A DNA stretch of 64,000 nucleotides, taken from Streptomyces sp. NRRL S-244 (lineage in GTDB: Bacteria > Actinomycetota > Actinomycetes > Streptomycetales > Streptomycetaceae). The DNA lies in assembly GCF_000717915.1 (NCBI RefSeq), contig NZ_JOCX01000010.1:124001-188000 (forward strand), given 5' to 3'. The number at the start of each line of letters is the position of its first letter. Position 1 is the first letter of the stretch. Shown here piece by piece: positions 34,545 to 41,669 of this stretch. The notes below the pieces were generated by a model, which saw nothing but the letters and a program-made list of their open reading frames with translations, searched no databases and had not been told where the DNA came from. The position numbers and the translations under genes are program-made.

Positions 34545-35135
34545 ATGGAGATACCCCCCGTCGTCCCGGCCGGCCGGATGAGCGCGCTGCCCCGGACCGT
34601 GCTCGGCCTCCCGGGCGGGTGGCTCCTGCGGCCCTGGGAGCCGTACGACGCCCCCGCGCTGGTCGCCTCCGGCACGGACCCCGACATCCAGCACTGGAAC
34701 CGCACGGGCCGGTTCACCGAGGCCCGTGCCGAGGAGCGCATCGCGCGCTACCGCGCCAACTGGGAGGCAGAGAAGGCCGCGATCTGGGCGGTCGCCCCCG
34801 CCTCCGGCGGCCTGCCCGTCGGCCTGATCGGCCTGGCCGACCTCGACCTCCCCGGCGGGAGCGGGGAGATCCTGTACTGGCTGCTGCCCGCGGGCCGCGG
34901 CAGCGGTGTCATGGTCGCCGCCGTGGGCCGGGTCGGCAGCTGGGCCTTCGAGGAACTCGGCCTGCACCGCATACGCATCACCCACTCCGTGGCCAACCCG
35001 GCCTCCTGCCGCGTCGCGGAGAAGGCCGGCTTCCCCCTGGAGGGCACCATGCGCGGCGCCCTCCTCCACACGGACGGCTGGCACGACGAACACCTCCACG
35101 CCCGCCTGCGCACGGACGGCCCGGTCCCCGCCTGA
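34545..35135 (+). CDS. GNAT N-acetyltransferase, RimJ/RimL type
   Basis: A 196-residue acetyltransferase. Residues 25-175 match the RimJ/RimL-like GNAT plan: LRPWEPYDAPALVASGTDPD, YWLLPAGRGSGVMVAAV (acetyl-CoA binding region), LHRIRITHSVANPASCRVAE and KAGFPLEGTMRGA. Such enzymes acetylate protein N-termini or small amines; target unknown. It starts 26 bases after the DUF4232 gene, so co-transcription is possible. Confidence 0.88.
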   Translation: MEIPPVVPAGRMSALPRTVLGLPGGWLLRPWEPYDAPALVASGTDPDIQHWNRTGRFTEARAEERIARYRANWEAEKAAIWAVAPASGGLPVGLIGLADLDLPGGSGEILYWLLPAGRGSGVMVAAVGRVGSWAFEELGLHRIRITHSVANPASCRVAEKAGFPLEGTMRGALLHTDGWHDEHLHARLRTDGPVPA

Positions 35136-35277
35136 AGCTCGCCGCATGATCACACCATCGAGCTAACACACCGCGACGAACGCCCCATGGCGCCGCATAT
35201 GCCAGCAGCCTATGCACATGTATTCCCTCACCCCATACGCCGGGCACCGCGGTGGCATCGGAAGTAGCATGGGTGGC

Positions 35278-35550
35278 ATGAGCGAGCCCACCCAGAAGTA
35301 CTCGATCTCGATGCCCCGCGACGTCGCCGAGGCCGCTCGCGCCCGCAGCGGCCCCTCGGGCCTGTCCGCCTACGTCACCGCCGCCGTGGCCCGCCAGATC
35401 GAGCGGGACAACCTGGCAGAGCTCATCGCCGTCGCCGAGGCGGAGCACGGGCCCATCACCGAGGAAGAGATCGAGGCCACGCGCGAGATCCAGCGGCGTG
35501 CCCGCGCCGAGCAGACGGCCGACAGCGAGCCGGAGAGGAAGGCCTCATGA
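35278..35550 (+). CDS. CopG-like antitoxin
   Basis: A 90-residue protein. A ribbon-helix-helix-like N-terminus (KYSISMPRDVAEAARARSG; LSAYVTAAVARQIERDN) is followed by an acidic helical tail suited to cover a toxin. It overlaps the PIN gene by four bases (ATGA), the usual coupling of a VapBC-type pair. ATG 35278 is used; ATG 35269 three codons earlier is possible. Confidence 0.8.
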   Translation: MSEPTQKYSISMPRDVAEAARARSGPSGLSAYVTAAVARQIERDNLAELIAVAEAEHGPITEEEIEATREIQRRARAEQTADSEPERKAS

Positions 35551-35960
35551 CCCGTCAGGCGGCAACACCGGGCGGCACGCTCGTGCTCGACAGCGAGGGA
35601 CTCGCCAAGGCCGTACTGCGGGACCGCGTGATCACGCGGTGGCTCGCCCTCGCCCTCGCCGACGACTTGCGCGTCATCACCAGCACGGCCACCCTCGTCG
35701 AAGTGATCCACCCTCAGATCAACGTGCCGGCACTGAAGTGGGCGCTGTCCCGCGTGGTGGTCGAACCCGTCACGGAGGAGATCGCCCACCGTGCCACCGA
35801 CCTGCTCCGCGAAGCCGGACTGCACGGGCACAAGCACGCCATCGACGCCATGCTCGCCGCCACCGCGCTCGCGGCGCCCGGGCCCGTCACCGTCCTGACC
35901 TCCGACCCGGAGGACCTGACGGCCCTCTGCGGCAAACGCCTCGCCACGGTCAAGGTCTGA
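35547..35960 (+). CDS. PIN-domain toxin, VapC-like
   Basis: A 137-residue PIN-fold protein, probably an RNase inhibited by the upstream CopG-like partner. Candidate metal-binding acids are Asp15 (LVLDSEGLAK), the Glu in TATLVEVIHP, the Asp in KHAIDAMLAATAL and Asp in VLTSDPEDL. Length is normal for VapC. It converges with the gene at 35950-36495, overlapping by 11 bases. Confidence 0.8.
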   Translation: MTRQAATPGGTLVLDSEGLAKAVLRDRVITRWLALALADDLRVITSTATLVEVIHPQINVPALKWALSRVVVEPVTEEIAHRATDLLREAGLHGHKHAIDAMLAATALAAPGPVTVLTSDPEDLTALCGKRLATVKV

Positions 35961-36495
35961 CCACCCCCGCGGGGCCCGACCCGTCACGGCACGACCCGGC
36001 CGCGGTCCGCAGGAAGCGGACCAGGTCATCGACGCCGTAGCCGAGGCGCGGGCCCCGCTCGGCGGCCATCAGGAGCAGCTGGCCAACGATCTCGGCACCC
36101 CAACCGTCCGTGCCGTCCGCCGACCACTCCCACAGCTTCTCGATCCCGAGGTCGGTCATGAGCAGCCCGTGCCCGGTCCGGACCTCCCCGCACAGCTCGG
36201 CCACCGCCTCCAGCAGCCGCGCGCCCGGCCGCTCGCAGCGCAGCCCGAAGCGCCCGCCGATCTCCTCGACCGCGCAGCCCGCCGGCGGCCTCGCCTTGAT
36301 CCCCTCGTAGCGGGCGTCCTCGAACCGCGCACACTCCCCCACCGGCCAGTGGACCAGGGTGAACCGCTGTACGCCCGGCTCGGAAGGCCCCGCGCCGCCC
36401 CCGCGCTTCCATCCACTGCCCAGGAGGGCGTGCTCCAGTCCCCGCAGCTTCCAGCCGAGTTCGAAGCCCCACTCGGCGGCGGCGTCCCCGATCAC
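35950..36495 (-). CDS. Unknown protein linked to the XRE/DUF397 locus
   Basis: A 181-residue protein I do not recognise. It begins with GTG in a four-base overlap with the 72-residue gene upstream, so the two are translationally coupled. Composition is that of a soluble globular protein (WGFELGWKLRGLEHALLGSG; a Trp-rich region EKLWEWSADGTDGWGAEIVG). The pair is transcribed away from the XRE regulator at 36826 and shares its intergenic region. Confidence 0.62.
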   Translation of the reverse strand: MIGDAAAEWGFELGWKLRGLEHALLGSGWKRGGGAGPSEPGVQRFTLVHWPVGECARFEDARYEGIKARPPAGCAVEEIGGRFGLRCERPGARLLEAVAELCGEVRTGHGLLMTDLGIEKLWEWSADGTDGWGAEIVGQLLLMAAERGPRLGYGVDDLVRFLRTAAGSCRDGSGPAGVVRP

Positions 36496-36710
36496 GGGTT
36501 GGCCCGCTCGTGGAGCACGGCGGCCAGCCGGAGCGCGGTGTCCAGGTTGCAGCGGCCCAGGTCGACCAGCGGCAGACCGTACGTACCGGCGGCCGAGACC
36601 CGCTCCACGTCCAGCGAGGGGAACAGCACCCCCACCCCGGCCAGGGACTCCTTGAGCTGGCGGACGGCCTCCTCGGCCGCCTGCATCCGCTCCTGTGGAG
36701 AGAGCACCAT
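36492..36710 (-). CDS. Small protein coupled to the 181-residue gene
   Basis: A 72-residue protein, family not identified. An N-terminal amphipathic helix (QERMQAAEEAVRQLKESLA) is followed by VPLVD-like beta/helix elements (YGLPLVDLGRCNLDTALRLA). A similar short gene accompanies XRE/DUF397 loci in other streptomycetes as I recall. It is divergent from the XRE regulator, with a dyad between them. Confidence 0.65.
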   Translation of the reverse strand: MVLSPQERMQAAEEAVRQLKESLAGVGVLFPSLDVERVSAAGTYGLPLVDLGRCNLDTALRLAAVLHERANP

Positions 36711-36726
36711 GACATGTCACCTTTCT

Positions 36727-36757
36727 ACTCTGAGTGTTCAGCTTCGACACACAGAGT
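36727..36757. promoter_or_regulatory. Dyad in the XRE divergent intergenic region
   Basis: ACTCTGAGTGT and ACACACAGAGT form 11-base arms with one mismatch around nine bases, within an AT-richer stretch between the 72-residue gene and the XRE gene. Candidate operator for the XRE protein. Confidence 0.5.
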
Positions 36758-36825
36758 GGCGGTGGGCTCGCTAGCCTTTCCATACGGACACCTCAACAAC
36801 GGCACGTGTTGCCAGGAGAGTTGCC

Positions 36826-37665
36826 ATGGCAAGTAAGAAGAACCTCGACCCCTCCTCCTCACCCCGCGCCCTGCTCGGCGCCGAATTGCGGGTGGCCCGC
36901 GAACGCGCCGGCCTCAGCCAGGCCGAGCTCGGCGAACCCCTCTTCGTGAGCGGCTCGTTCATCGGCCAGCTCGAAGCAGGCACGCGACGCATGCACATCG
37001 ACTTCGCCCGGCAGATTGACGAGATCCTCAACACGGACGGCTTCTTCGTCCGCAACTGCGGGGCGGCGGCCAAGTCCAAGTACCCGGACCACTTCGCGGC
37101 GGCGGCCGAGGCCGAAGCTCTGGCGAAGGCCATCCGGGAGTACGCGCCTCAGATCATCCCGGGACTACTCCAGACCGAGGCGTACGCACGCGAGGTCTGC
37201 CGCGCATACCAGCCGACGGCGACGGAAGAGACCATCGACGAGCTGGTCATGAACTGGCTGGCCAGGGCCGCCCTCCTCGGTGATCCAACAACTCCCCTGT
37301 TGTGGTGCGTCCTTGATGAGGCAGTACTCCGACGGGCCGGGGAGAACCCGGCAGTCCTGGCCGAGGCCCTGCGCCACATCGCGAGCCTGATTCGGTCGCG
37401 CAGAATCATCGTGCAGGTACTGCCGTTCAGTGCAGGCTTCCACGCAGGCCTGGACGGCGCCCTAAAGCTCATGTCCTTCGACGACGCACCCCCACTCGCC
37501 TACGTGGACGGCATCGGGATGGGCCAGTTGTTCGACGATCCGGCCACCGTCGCCCGCCATACCCTGACCTACGATCTCCTTACGGCCAGCGCGCTGTCAC
37601 CGCGCAAGTCCCTGGCTCTGATCGAATCGGTGGCGGAGGATTACGAACATGATCAGCATGCCTGA
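36826..37665 (+). CDS. XRE-family regulator with DUF5753 domain
   Basis: A 279-residue regulator of the large Streptomyces family paired with DUF397 proteins. HTH at residues 18-75 (ERAGLSQAELGEPLFVSGSF, IGQLEAGTRRMHIDFARQID). The DUF5753 domain (about 95-270) shows EYAPQIIPGLLQTEAYAREV and the later LDEAVLRRAG. It overlaps the downstream DUF397 gene by 17 bases. Such pairs act in developmental or antibiotic control; the specific role is unknown. Confidence 0.88.
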   Translation: MASKKNLDPSSSPRALLGAELRVARERAGLSQAELGEPLFVSGSFIGQLEAGTRRMHIDFARQIDEILNTDGFFVRNCGAAAKSKYPDHFAAAAEAEALAKAIREYAPQIIPGLLQTEAYAREVCRAYQPTATEETIDELVMNWLARAALLGDPTTPLLWCVLDEAVLRRAGENPAVLAEALRHIASLIRSRRIIVQVLPFSAGFHAGLDGALKLMSFDDAPPLAYVDGIGMGQLFDDPATVARHTLTYDLLTASALSPRKSLALIESVAEDYEHDQHA

Positions 37666-37903
37666 GTACGATCTGTCGGCAGCCACTTGGCACAAGTCCA
37701 GCTACAGCGGTGGCGACGGCGGCAACTGCCTGGAGATGGCCACCTGGCGCAAGTCCACCCACAGCGCCGGAGACGGCGGCAACTGCCTCGAAGTCGCCGA
37801 CGGCCACCCCGGCCTCGTCCCCGTCCGGGACTCCAAGGTCCCCGACGGCCCGCACCTCACCTTCAACGGCCCGGCCTGGACGGCGTTCGTCACCAGCCTT
37901 TGA
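37649..37903 (+). CDS. DUF397 protein with duplicated core motif
   Basis: An 84-residue DUF397 protein, the usual small partner of DUF5753 regulators. A normal family member has one W(R/H)KSS.S...GNCVEVA core; here it occurs twice, at residues 14-29 (WHKSSYSGGDGGNCLE) and 33-48 (WRKSTHSAGDGGNCLE), offset by 19 residues. The C-terminal part (VPVRDSKVPDGPHLTFNGPA) is single and ordinary. ATG 37649 is used; ATG 37658 is an alternative. Confidence 0.85.
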   Translation: MISMPEYDLSAATWHKSSYSGGDGGNCLEMATWRKSTHSAGDGGNCLEVADGHPGLVPVRDSKVPDGPHLTFNGPAWTAFVTSL

Positions 37904-38218
37904 CCGTCGACGTTCGCCGGTGACGGCGAGTGGTCTGATCCCGCAGGGGTTCTCGTGGTGCTGGAGGTGACCTCCCGCGACTCCGAAACCAACCGGCGTA
38001 TCCGTCATGCGAAGCGGGACGGATACGCCGCCGCCGGCATCCCGGTCTTCCTCCTCATCGACCGGGACCGGCAGACCCTGACCCTCTACAGCGAGCCCGA
38101 AGGCGGCACGTACCGCCTCGACACCGAGGCGCTCAAGGGCTTCGCGGCCTGGCTCACCAGCCGATCGTCGGGGCCACGTCGAAGATCGGGGGGAGGCGGC
38201 CGCCGTCGTCGAGGTTGA
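37904..38218 (+). pseudogene. Uma2-family remnant (C-terminal half) fused behind DUF397
   Basis: Immediately after the DUF397 stop the same reading frame continues with GEWSDPAGVLVVLEVTSRDS and on to YAAAGIPVFLLIDRDRQTLT, which are the C-terminal half of a Uma2 restriction-endonuclease-like protein. The N-terminal half is absent, and similarity fades near 38150 where the frame runs into the end of the PQQ-propeller gene. No start codon with a ribosome site serves it. This looks like a deletion scar joining the two genes. Confidence 0.7.
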
Positions 38219-39554
38219 CGAACGTCCTGCCGTAGAGGGCGAACGACTCGCCCAGCCGGAGGCCCCGAAGGACCGTCGGCTCGCCGGTCGGCTTCCCGGT
38301 GCCCGGGGCGAGGTGCCGGAGGTGGGTGTACCCGCCCTCCGTGACCACGGCGATCCGGCCGTACCGGTCGGCGGCCAGGGAGCGGATCCGCCAGTCCTGG
38401 TCGAAGGCGCGGGTCCACAGGTGGCGGCCGTCCTTCAGGGAGAACGCCGCCAGGACCTCCCGCGTCTCCCGTTCCGGGACCGACGCGTACAGCACGTCAC
38501 CCGCGACCAGCCAGTCCGCCTCGCCCGTGGTCGGGACGTACGGCGCCTGCGACTCCGCACGCGGGCGGCCCGCTTCGTCGAACACCAGCAGGCGGCCGTC
38601 ACCGACGGCGGCGGCCGGGGAGGCCGACACGATGCGCGGGGACTCGTACCCGGCCGGCACCGTGAACCGCCAGCCGACGGCACCCGTACGGGCGTCGAGC
38701 GCGAACAGCTCGACCCCCTCGCCGGTCCGGGCCAGGAGCAGGACCCGGTCGGGGCCCGCGGCGACCTCCATGGCGTCGGCGCCCGCAGGCAGCGGGGAGC
38801 GCCACCGCTCGGCACCGGTGACCAGGTCGTACGCGACCACGGCGTCCGCGGTCGCGGTCACGGCCAGGGAGCCGCCCGCGGACGGCCGGCCCACGAGTTT
38901 CGGGATGTCCTTGGTCCAGCGCTGCTTGCCGGAGGTGATGTCCACCGCGACGAGGCGGTTGCCGCAACCGCTCCCCGCGGTGGCCACGGTGAGCAGGCCG
39001 GTACCGGAGGGGGTGTCCGCGCTCATCGCGCACACCGCGCCGCCGTCCGGGGCTGGCAGGCCCCAGCCGTGGCGGCCCTCCCCGTTGTAGCCGGTCACGC
39101 CGTCCGCGCGGGCCCGGATCACGAACCCCGTGGCCGGGTCCCCGGCCCAGGAGCCCAGCGGCTTCCCGGCGGCCGCGCCCTCCGGGGCCTGGTACGAGAA
39201 GAGGTCCATGTGCGGGCCGCGCAGCCACGAGAAGCCGAGCCAGCCGGGCCACAGCGCGACGAGCGCGATGGCGACAGCCATGGTCCAGCCGACGGCGGAG
39301 CGGTACCCGCGGTCCTTCACGGCCGACCACCACAGCCCGCCCGCGGCCAGCCCGGCGGCCACGGCCCACAGCACCAGCGTGCCGAGCCCGCGCGGACAGC
39401 CCCCGTCCCCGCACACGAGGGCGGGGGCCATGTCCGCGGCGGTCAGCTTCATGCACAGGACGGCCCACAGCACCGCGACGGCGCTGAAGGCGCAGGCCGC
39501 GGCGAGCCGTACGTGGTCCCGGAGCCGCTTCACGAGCGGCGGTGGCGTGTCCAT
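38154..39554 (-). CDS. Membrane protein with PQQ-type beta-propeller
   Basis: A 466-residue protein. Three hydrophobic segments (about 18-38, 57-75 and 87-108) precede an extracytoplasmic propeller (about 130-460) made of PQQ/WD-like repeats, for example VVAYDLVTGAERWRSPLPAG and FALDARTGAVGWRFTVPAG. No enzyme motif is visible. Such propellers act as scaffolds or sensors, often near protein kinases; a Ser/Thr kinase gene lies 2 kb away. Start ATG 39554. The 3' end overlaps the Uma2 remnant. Confidence 0.82.
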   Translation of the reverse strand: MDTPPPLVKRLRDHVRLAAACAFSAVAVLWAVLCMKLTAADMAPALVCGDGGCPRGLGTLVLWAVAAGLAAGGLWWSAVKDRGYRSAVGWTMAVAIALVALWPGWLGFSWLRGPHMDLFSYQAPEGAAAGKPLGSWAGDPATGFVIRARADGVTGYNGEGRHGWGLPAPDGGAVCAMSADTPSGTGLLTVATAGSGCGNRLVAVDITSGKQRWTKDIPKLVGRPSAGGSLAVTATADAVVAYDLVTGAERWRSPLPAGADAMEVAAGPDRVLLLARTGEGVELFALDARTGAVGWRFTVPAGYESPRIVSASPAAAVGDGRLLVFDEAGRPRAESQAPYVPTTGEADWLVAGDVLYASVPERETREVLAAFSLKDGRHLWTRAFDQDWRIRSLAADRYGRIAVVTEGGYTHLRHLAPGTGKPTGEPTVLRGLRLGESFALYGRTFVNLDDGGRLPPIFDVAPTIGW

Positions 39555-39661
39555 GATCCCCCCGGCCCGCAGCCTAGCCGCGATCCGGCCGCCCGTGCCG
39601 CCGGCCCGTGCGCGGGCTGCCGCGCACGGGCCGGGGAAGGTCCGTCAGGACCCTGCGACGG

Positions 39662-40855
39662 TCAGAGACCGGCGGTGAACAGCAGCGCGTTCGGGCTGGA
39701 CTTGGTGAGGTTGCCCAAGACGTCCTTGGTGGACTCCGACTCCAGGAACTCGGCGAGCTCCGCCGGATCCGCCGTGGGGTGCGCCTGCTTGTAGAGGGCG
39801 GCTACACCGGCAACGTGCGGCGCGGCCATCGACGTACCGTCCTGGGCCACGCTGCCACCGCCGAGCTTCGCCGAGACGATGCCCTCGCCGGGTGCGTAGA
39901 GCGTCAGGCACGTGCCGAAGTTGGAGAAGGACGTCTCCTCGTCCCACTTGTTGCTCGCCCCGACCGTGACCACGCGCTGGGCGGACGCGGGCGAGATGAA
40001 GCAGGCGTCCTTCGCGCTGTTGCCCGCCGCGATGACCGGCAGCACGCCCGCGTCGGAAAGCGCGGTCGCGGCGTCGTTCACCGCAGTCGACTTGTCCCCG
40101 CCCAAGGACCCGTTCAGCACGGCCGGCTGCTTGGCGTTCTTGGCCACCCAGTCCATGCCGGCGATGATCCCCGACCAGGTGCCCTTGCCGTCGCAGCCGA
40201 GGACGCGGACGCTGACCAGGTTCGCCTTGCGCGCGACCCCGTACGTCTTGCCCGCGACCGTGCCGGCCACGTGCGTGCCGTGGCCCTGGCAGTCGAGGCC
40301 GTTGCGGCCGTCGCCCACGGCGTCGAAACCGAACGTCGCCCGGCCGCCGAACTCGGTGTGGTTGTAGTCGATGCCGGTGTCGAGGATGTACGCGGTCACC
40401 CCGGCGCCGTTGCCCTGAGTGGTGAACTGACCGTCGCCCTGCCCGTTCACCTTGTCCCAGGTCTGCTGGTCGATGCGGTCCAGACCCCACGAGTTCGACG
40501 GGGCGCGCAACCCGGACGCGGACGGCATCGGTACGGACTGCACCGCCGCGTCCTCCTCCACCGACTTCACCCCGAGGCTCACCCGGACGATCTGCAGCTG
40601 GAGCGGGGTCAGCGGGACGGCGAAGCCGTTCATGGCCGAGGTGTAGACGAAGGACGGCTTCAGGCCGAGCTTCGTCGCGGCCTTCGCCGCGTCCACCCCC
40701 TTCTCCAGCGTCACGATGTACTTGCCGGGTACGGCACTCGCGGAGGTGTGCAGCGGGACCGGGGTCGGCTCCGGGGTGTCGGCGGCGGCCGTACCGGCCG
40801 CTACCGGTGGCACGGTGAGGAGGGCGGCGGCGGCCAGGCGTGCGAGCAGGCGCAT
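39662..40855 (-). CDS. Secreted S8 subtilase with I9 propeptide
   Basis: A 397-residue serine protease. Signal peptide (residues 1-25), inhibitor I9 propeptide (about 43-105: KYIVTLEKGVDAAKAATKLG), then the peptidase S8 domain. The triad is intact: Asp near 159 (AYILDTGID), His near 192 (GHGTHVAGT), Ser near 341 (GTSMAAPHVAG), with the oxyanion Asn in PVIAAGNSA. A short C-terminal tail follows. ATG 40855 follows AGGGAG. It is divergent from a free-standing I9 protein at 41229, which resembles its propeptide. Confidence 0.92.
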   Translation of the reverse strand: MRLLARLAAAALLTVPPVAAGTAAADTPEPTPVPLHTSASAVPGKYIVTLEKGVDAAKAATKLGLKPSFVYTSAMNGFAVPLTPLQLQIVRVSLGVKSVEEDAAVQSVPMPSASGLRAPSNSWGLDRIDQQTWDKVNGQGDGQFTTQGNGAGVTAYILDTGIDYNHTEFGGRATFGFDAVGDGRNGLDCQGHGTHVAGTVAGKTYGVARKANLVSVRVLGCDGKGTWSGIIAGMDWVAKNAKQPAVLNGSLGGDKSTAVNDAATALSDAGVLPVIAAGNSAKDACFISPASAQRVVTVGASNKWDEETSFSNFGTCLTLYAPGEGIVSAKLGGGSVAQDGTSMAAPHVAGVAALYKQAHPTADPAELAEFLESESTKDVLGNLTKSSPNALLFTAGL

Positions 40856-41228
40856 GGAAGAACTCCCTGAAGGGGGGTGAGCGTCGGCATGGGAGAGGCG
40901 CCCCACGACGACTACTGCCTCGTGCGGGTGCGGCCTCCGTTCCATCGGTGCCACCCCGGAACGTTCTGAACCAGCGCCCGCCTACTGGCCGATCGTCCCG
41001 CGCGGCGTCAACACGCGCTGTCGCACAAGCTGCAGAAAGGGTTATCCCGTTGTGGCGTCCAGCCCGTGCCCCGAGCGGCCCCGGTCGCCGCGGCCGACGG
41101 GCCGCCAGCAAGATCACCCGTACGGCCCGCCCCCACACCAGGGAGCGCACGGCGGGTGCGCCCCCGGTGCTTCCGCCACCCCCGTACGCGTCGTTGACCT
41201 GCGGCGATGTACGTGATGGCCTCGCCCC
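40856..41228. other. 373-base divergent intergenic region between subtilase and I9 gene
   Basis: No gene seen. It must hold both promoters. The part at 41020-41060 (acaagctgcagaaagggttatccc) is the least GC-rich and the likeliest promoter location; I could not define hexamers convincingly. Confidence 0.4.
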
Positions 41229-41564
41229 ATGCGCACCCGCCTGAGCCGATCCCTGCCCGTGGCCGCCGTCGTCCTGGCCGCCGCCTTCTCCGCCCTGCCC
41301 GCGTCGGCTGCCGGCGCCGCCGACGTGCCGGATCCCGCGCCGTACGCGGCCCCCGTCGACCACCACCCCACGTACATCGTCACCGTACGGAAGGACCTCG
41401 ACCCGGCCGACGTGGCGCGGCTGGTCGGTGTCACCCCGGTGCACGTGTTCCGCTCCACCCTGCACGGCTTCGCCGCCCCGCTCAGCCCCGGCCAGGTCGC
41501 GGCCCTGCACGCGCTGCCGGGCGTCGAGGCCGTCGAAGAGGACGGCACGGCCTCGGCGGGCTGA
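41229..41564 (+). CDS. Free-standing secreted inhibitor-I9 protein
   Basis: A 111-residue secreted protein: signal peptide ending near SAAGAA (residues 1-31), then only an inhibitor I9 domain (YIVTVRKDLDPADVARLVG; HGFAAPLSPGQVAALHALPG; VEAVEED). It aligns well with the propeptide of the subtilase encoded divergently next door (shared YIVT, GFA.PL.P.Q and VEED). Stand-alone I9 proteins act as subtilisin inhibitors or chaperones. The gene ends in a tandem repeat of its stop region. Confidence 0.85.
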   Translation: MRTRLSRSLPVAAVVLAAAFSALPASAAGAADVPDPAPYAAPVDHHPTYIVTVRKDLDPADVARLVGVTPVHVFRSTLHGFAAPLSPGQVAALHALPGVEAVEEDGTASAG

Positions 41565-41580
41565 CGGGCTGACGGGCTGA
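41557..41580. repeat. Tandem 8-base repeat spanning the I9 stop codon
   Basis: Three copies of cgggctga; the first contains the TGA stop and the next two place TGA in the two remaining frames. Confidence 0.93.
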
Positions 41581-41616
41581 CGGACTCCCGGCCGTTCCCC
41601 CGCCCTGCCCGCCACT

Positions 41617-41648
41617 TAGGGTGAGGACGATCAACTCGGCAGTTGATC
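41617..41648 (+). promoter_or_regulatory. -10 hexamer and palindrome before the protein kinase gene
   Basis: TAGGGT (41617-41622) is a good Streptomyces -10. Seven bases later begins a perfect palindrome gatcaact-cggc-agttgatc (41629-41648) at the predicted transcript start, ending 21 bases before the ATG. It could be an operator or a 5' mRNA hairpin. Confidence 0.55.
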
Positions 41649-41669
41649 GGGGGAGTCGGGGGGAGACCG

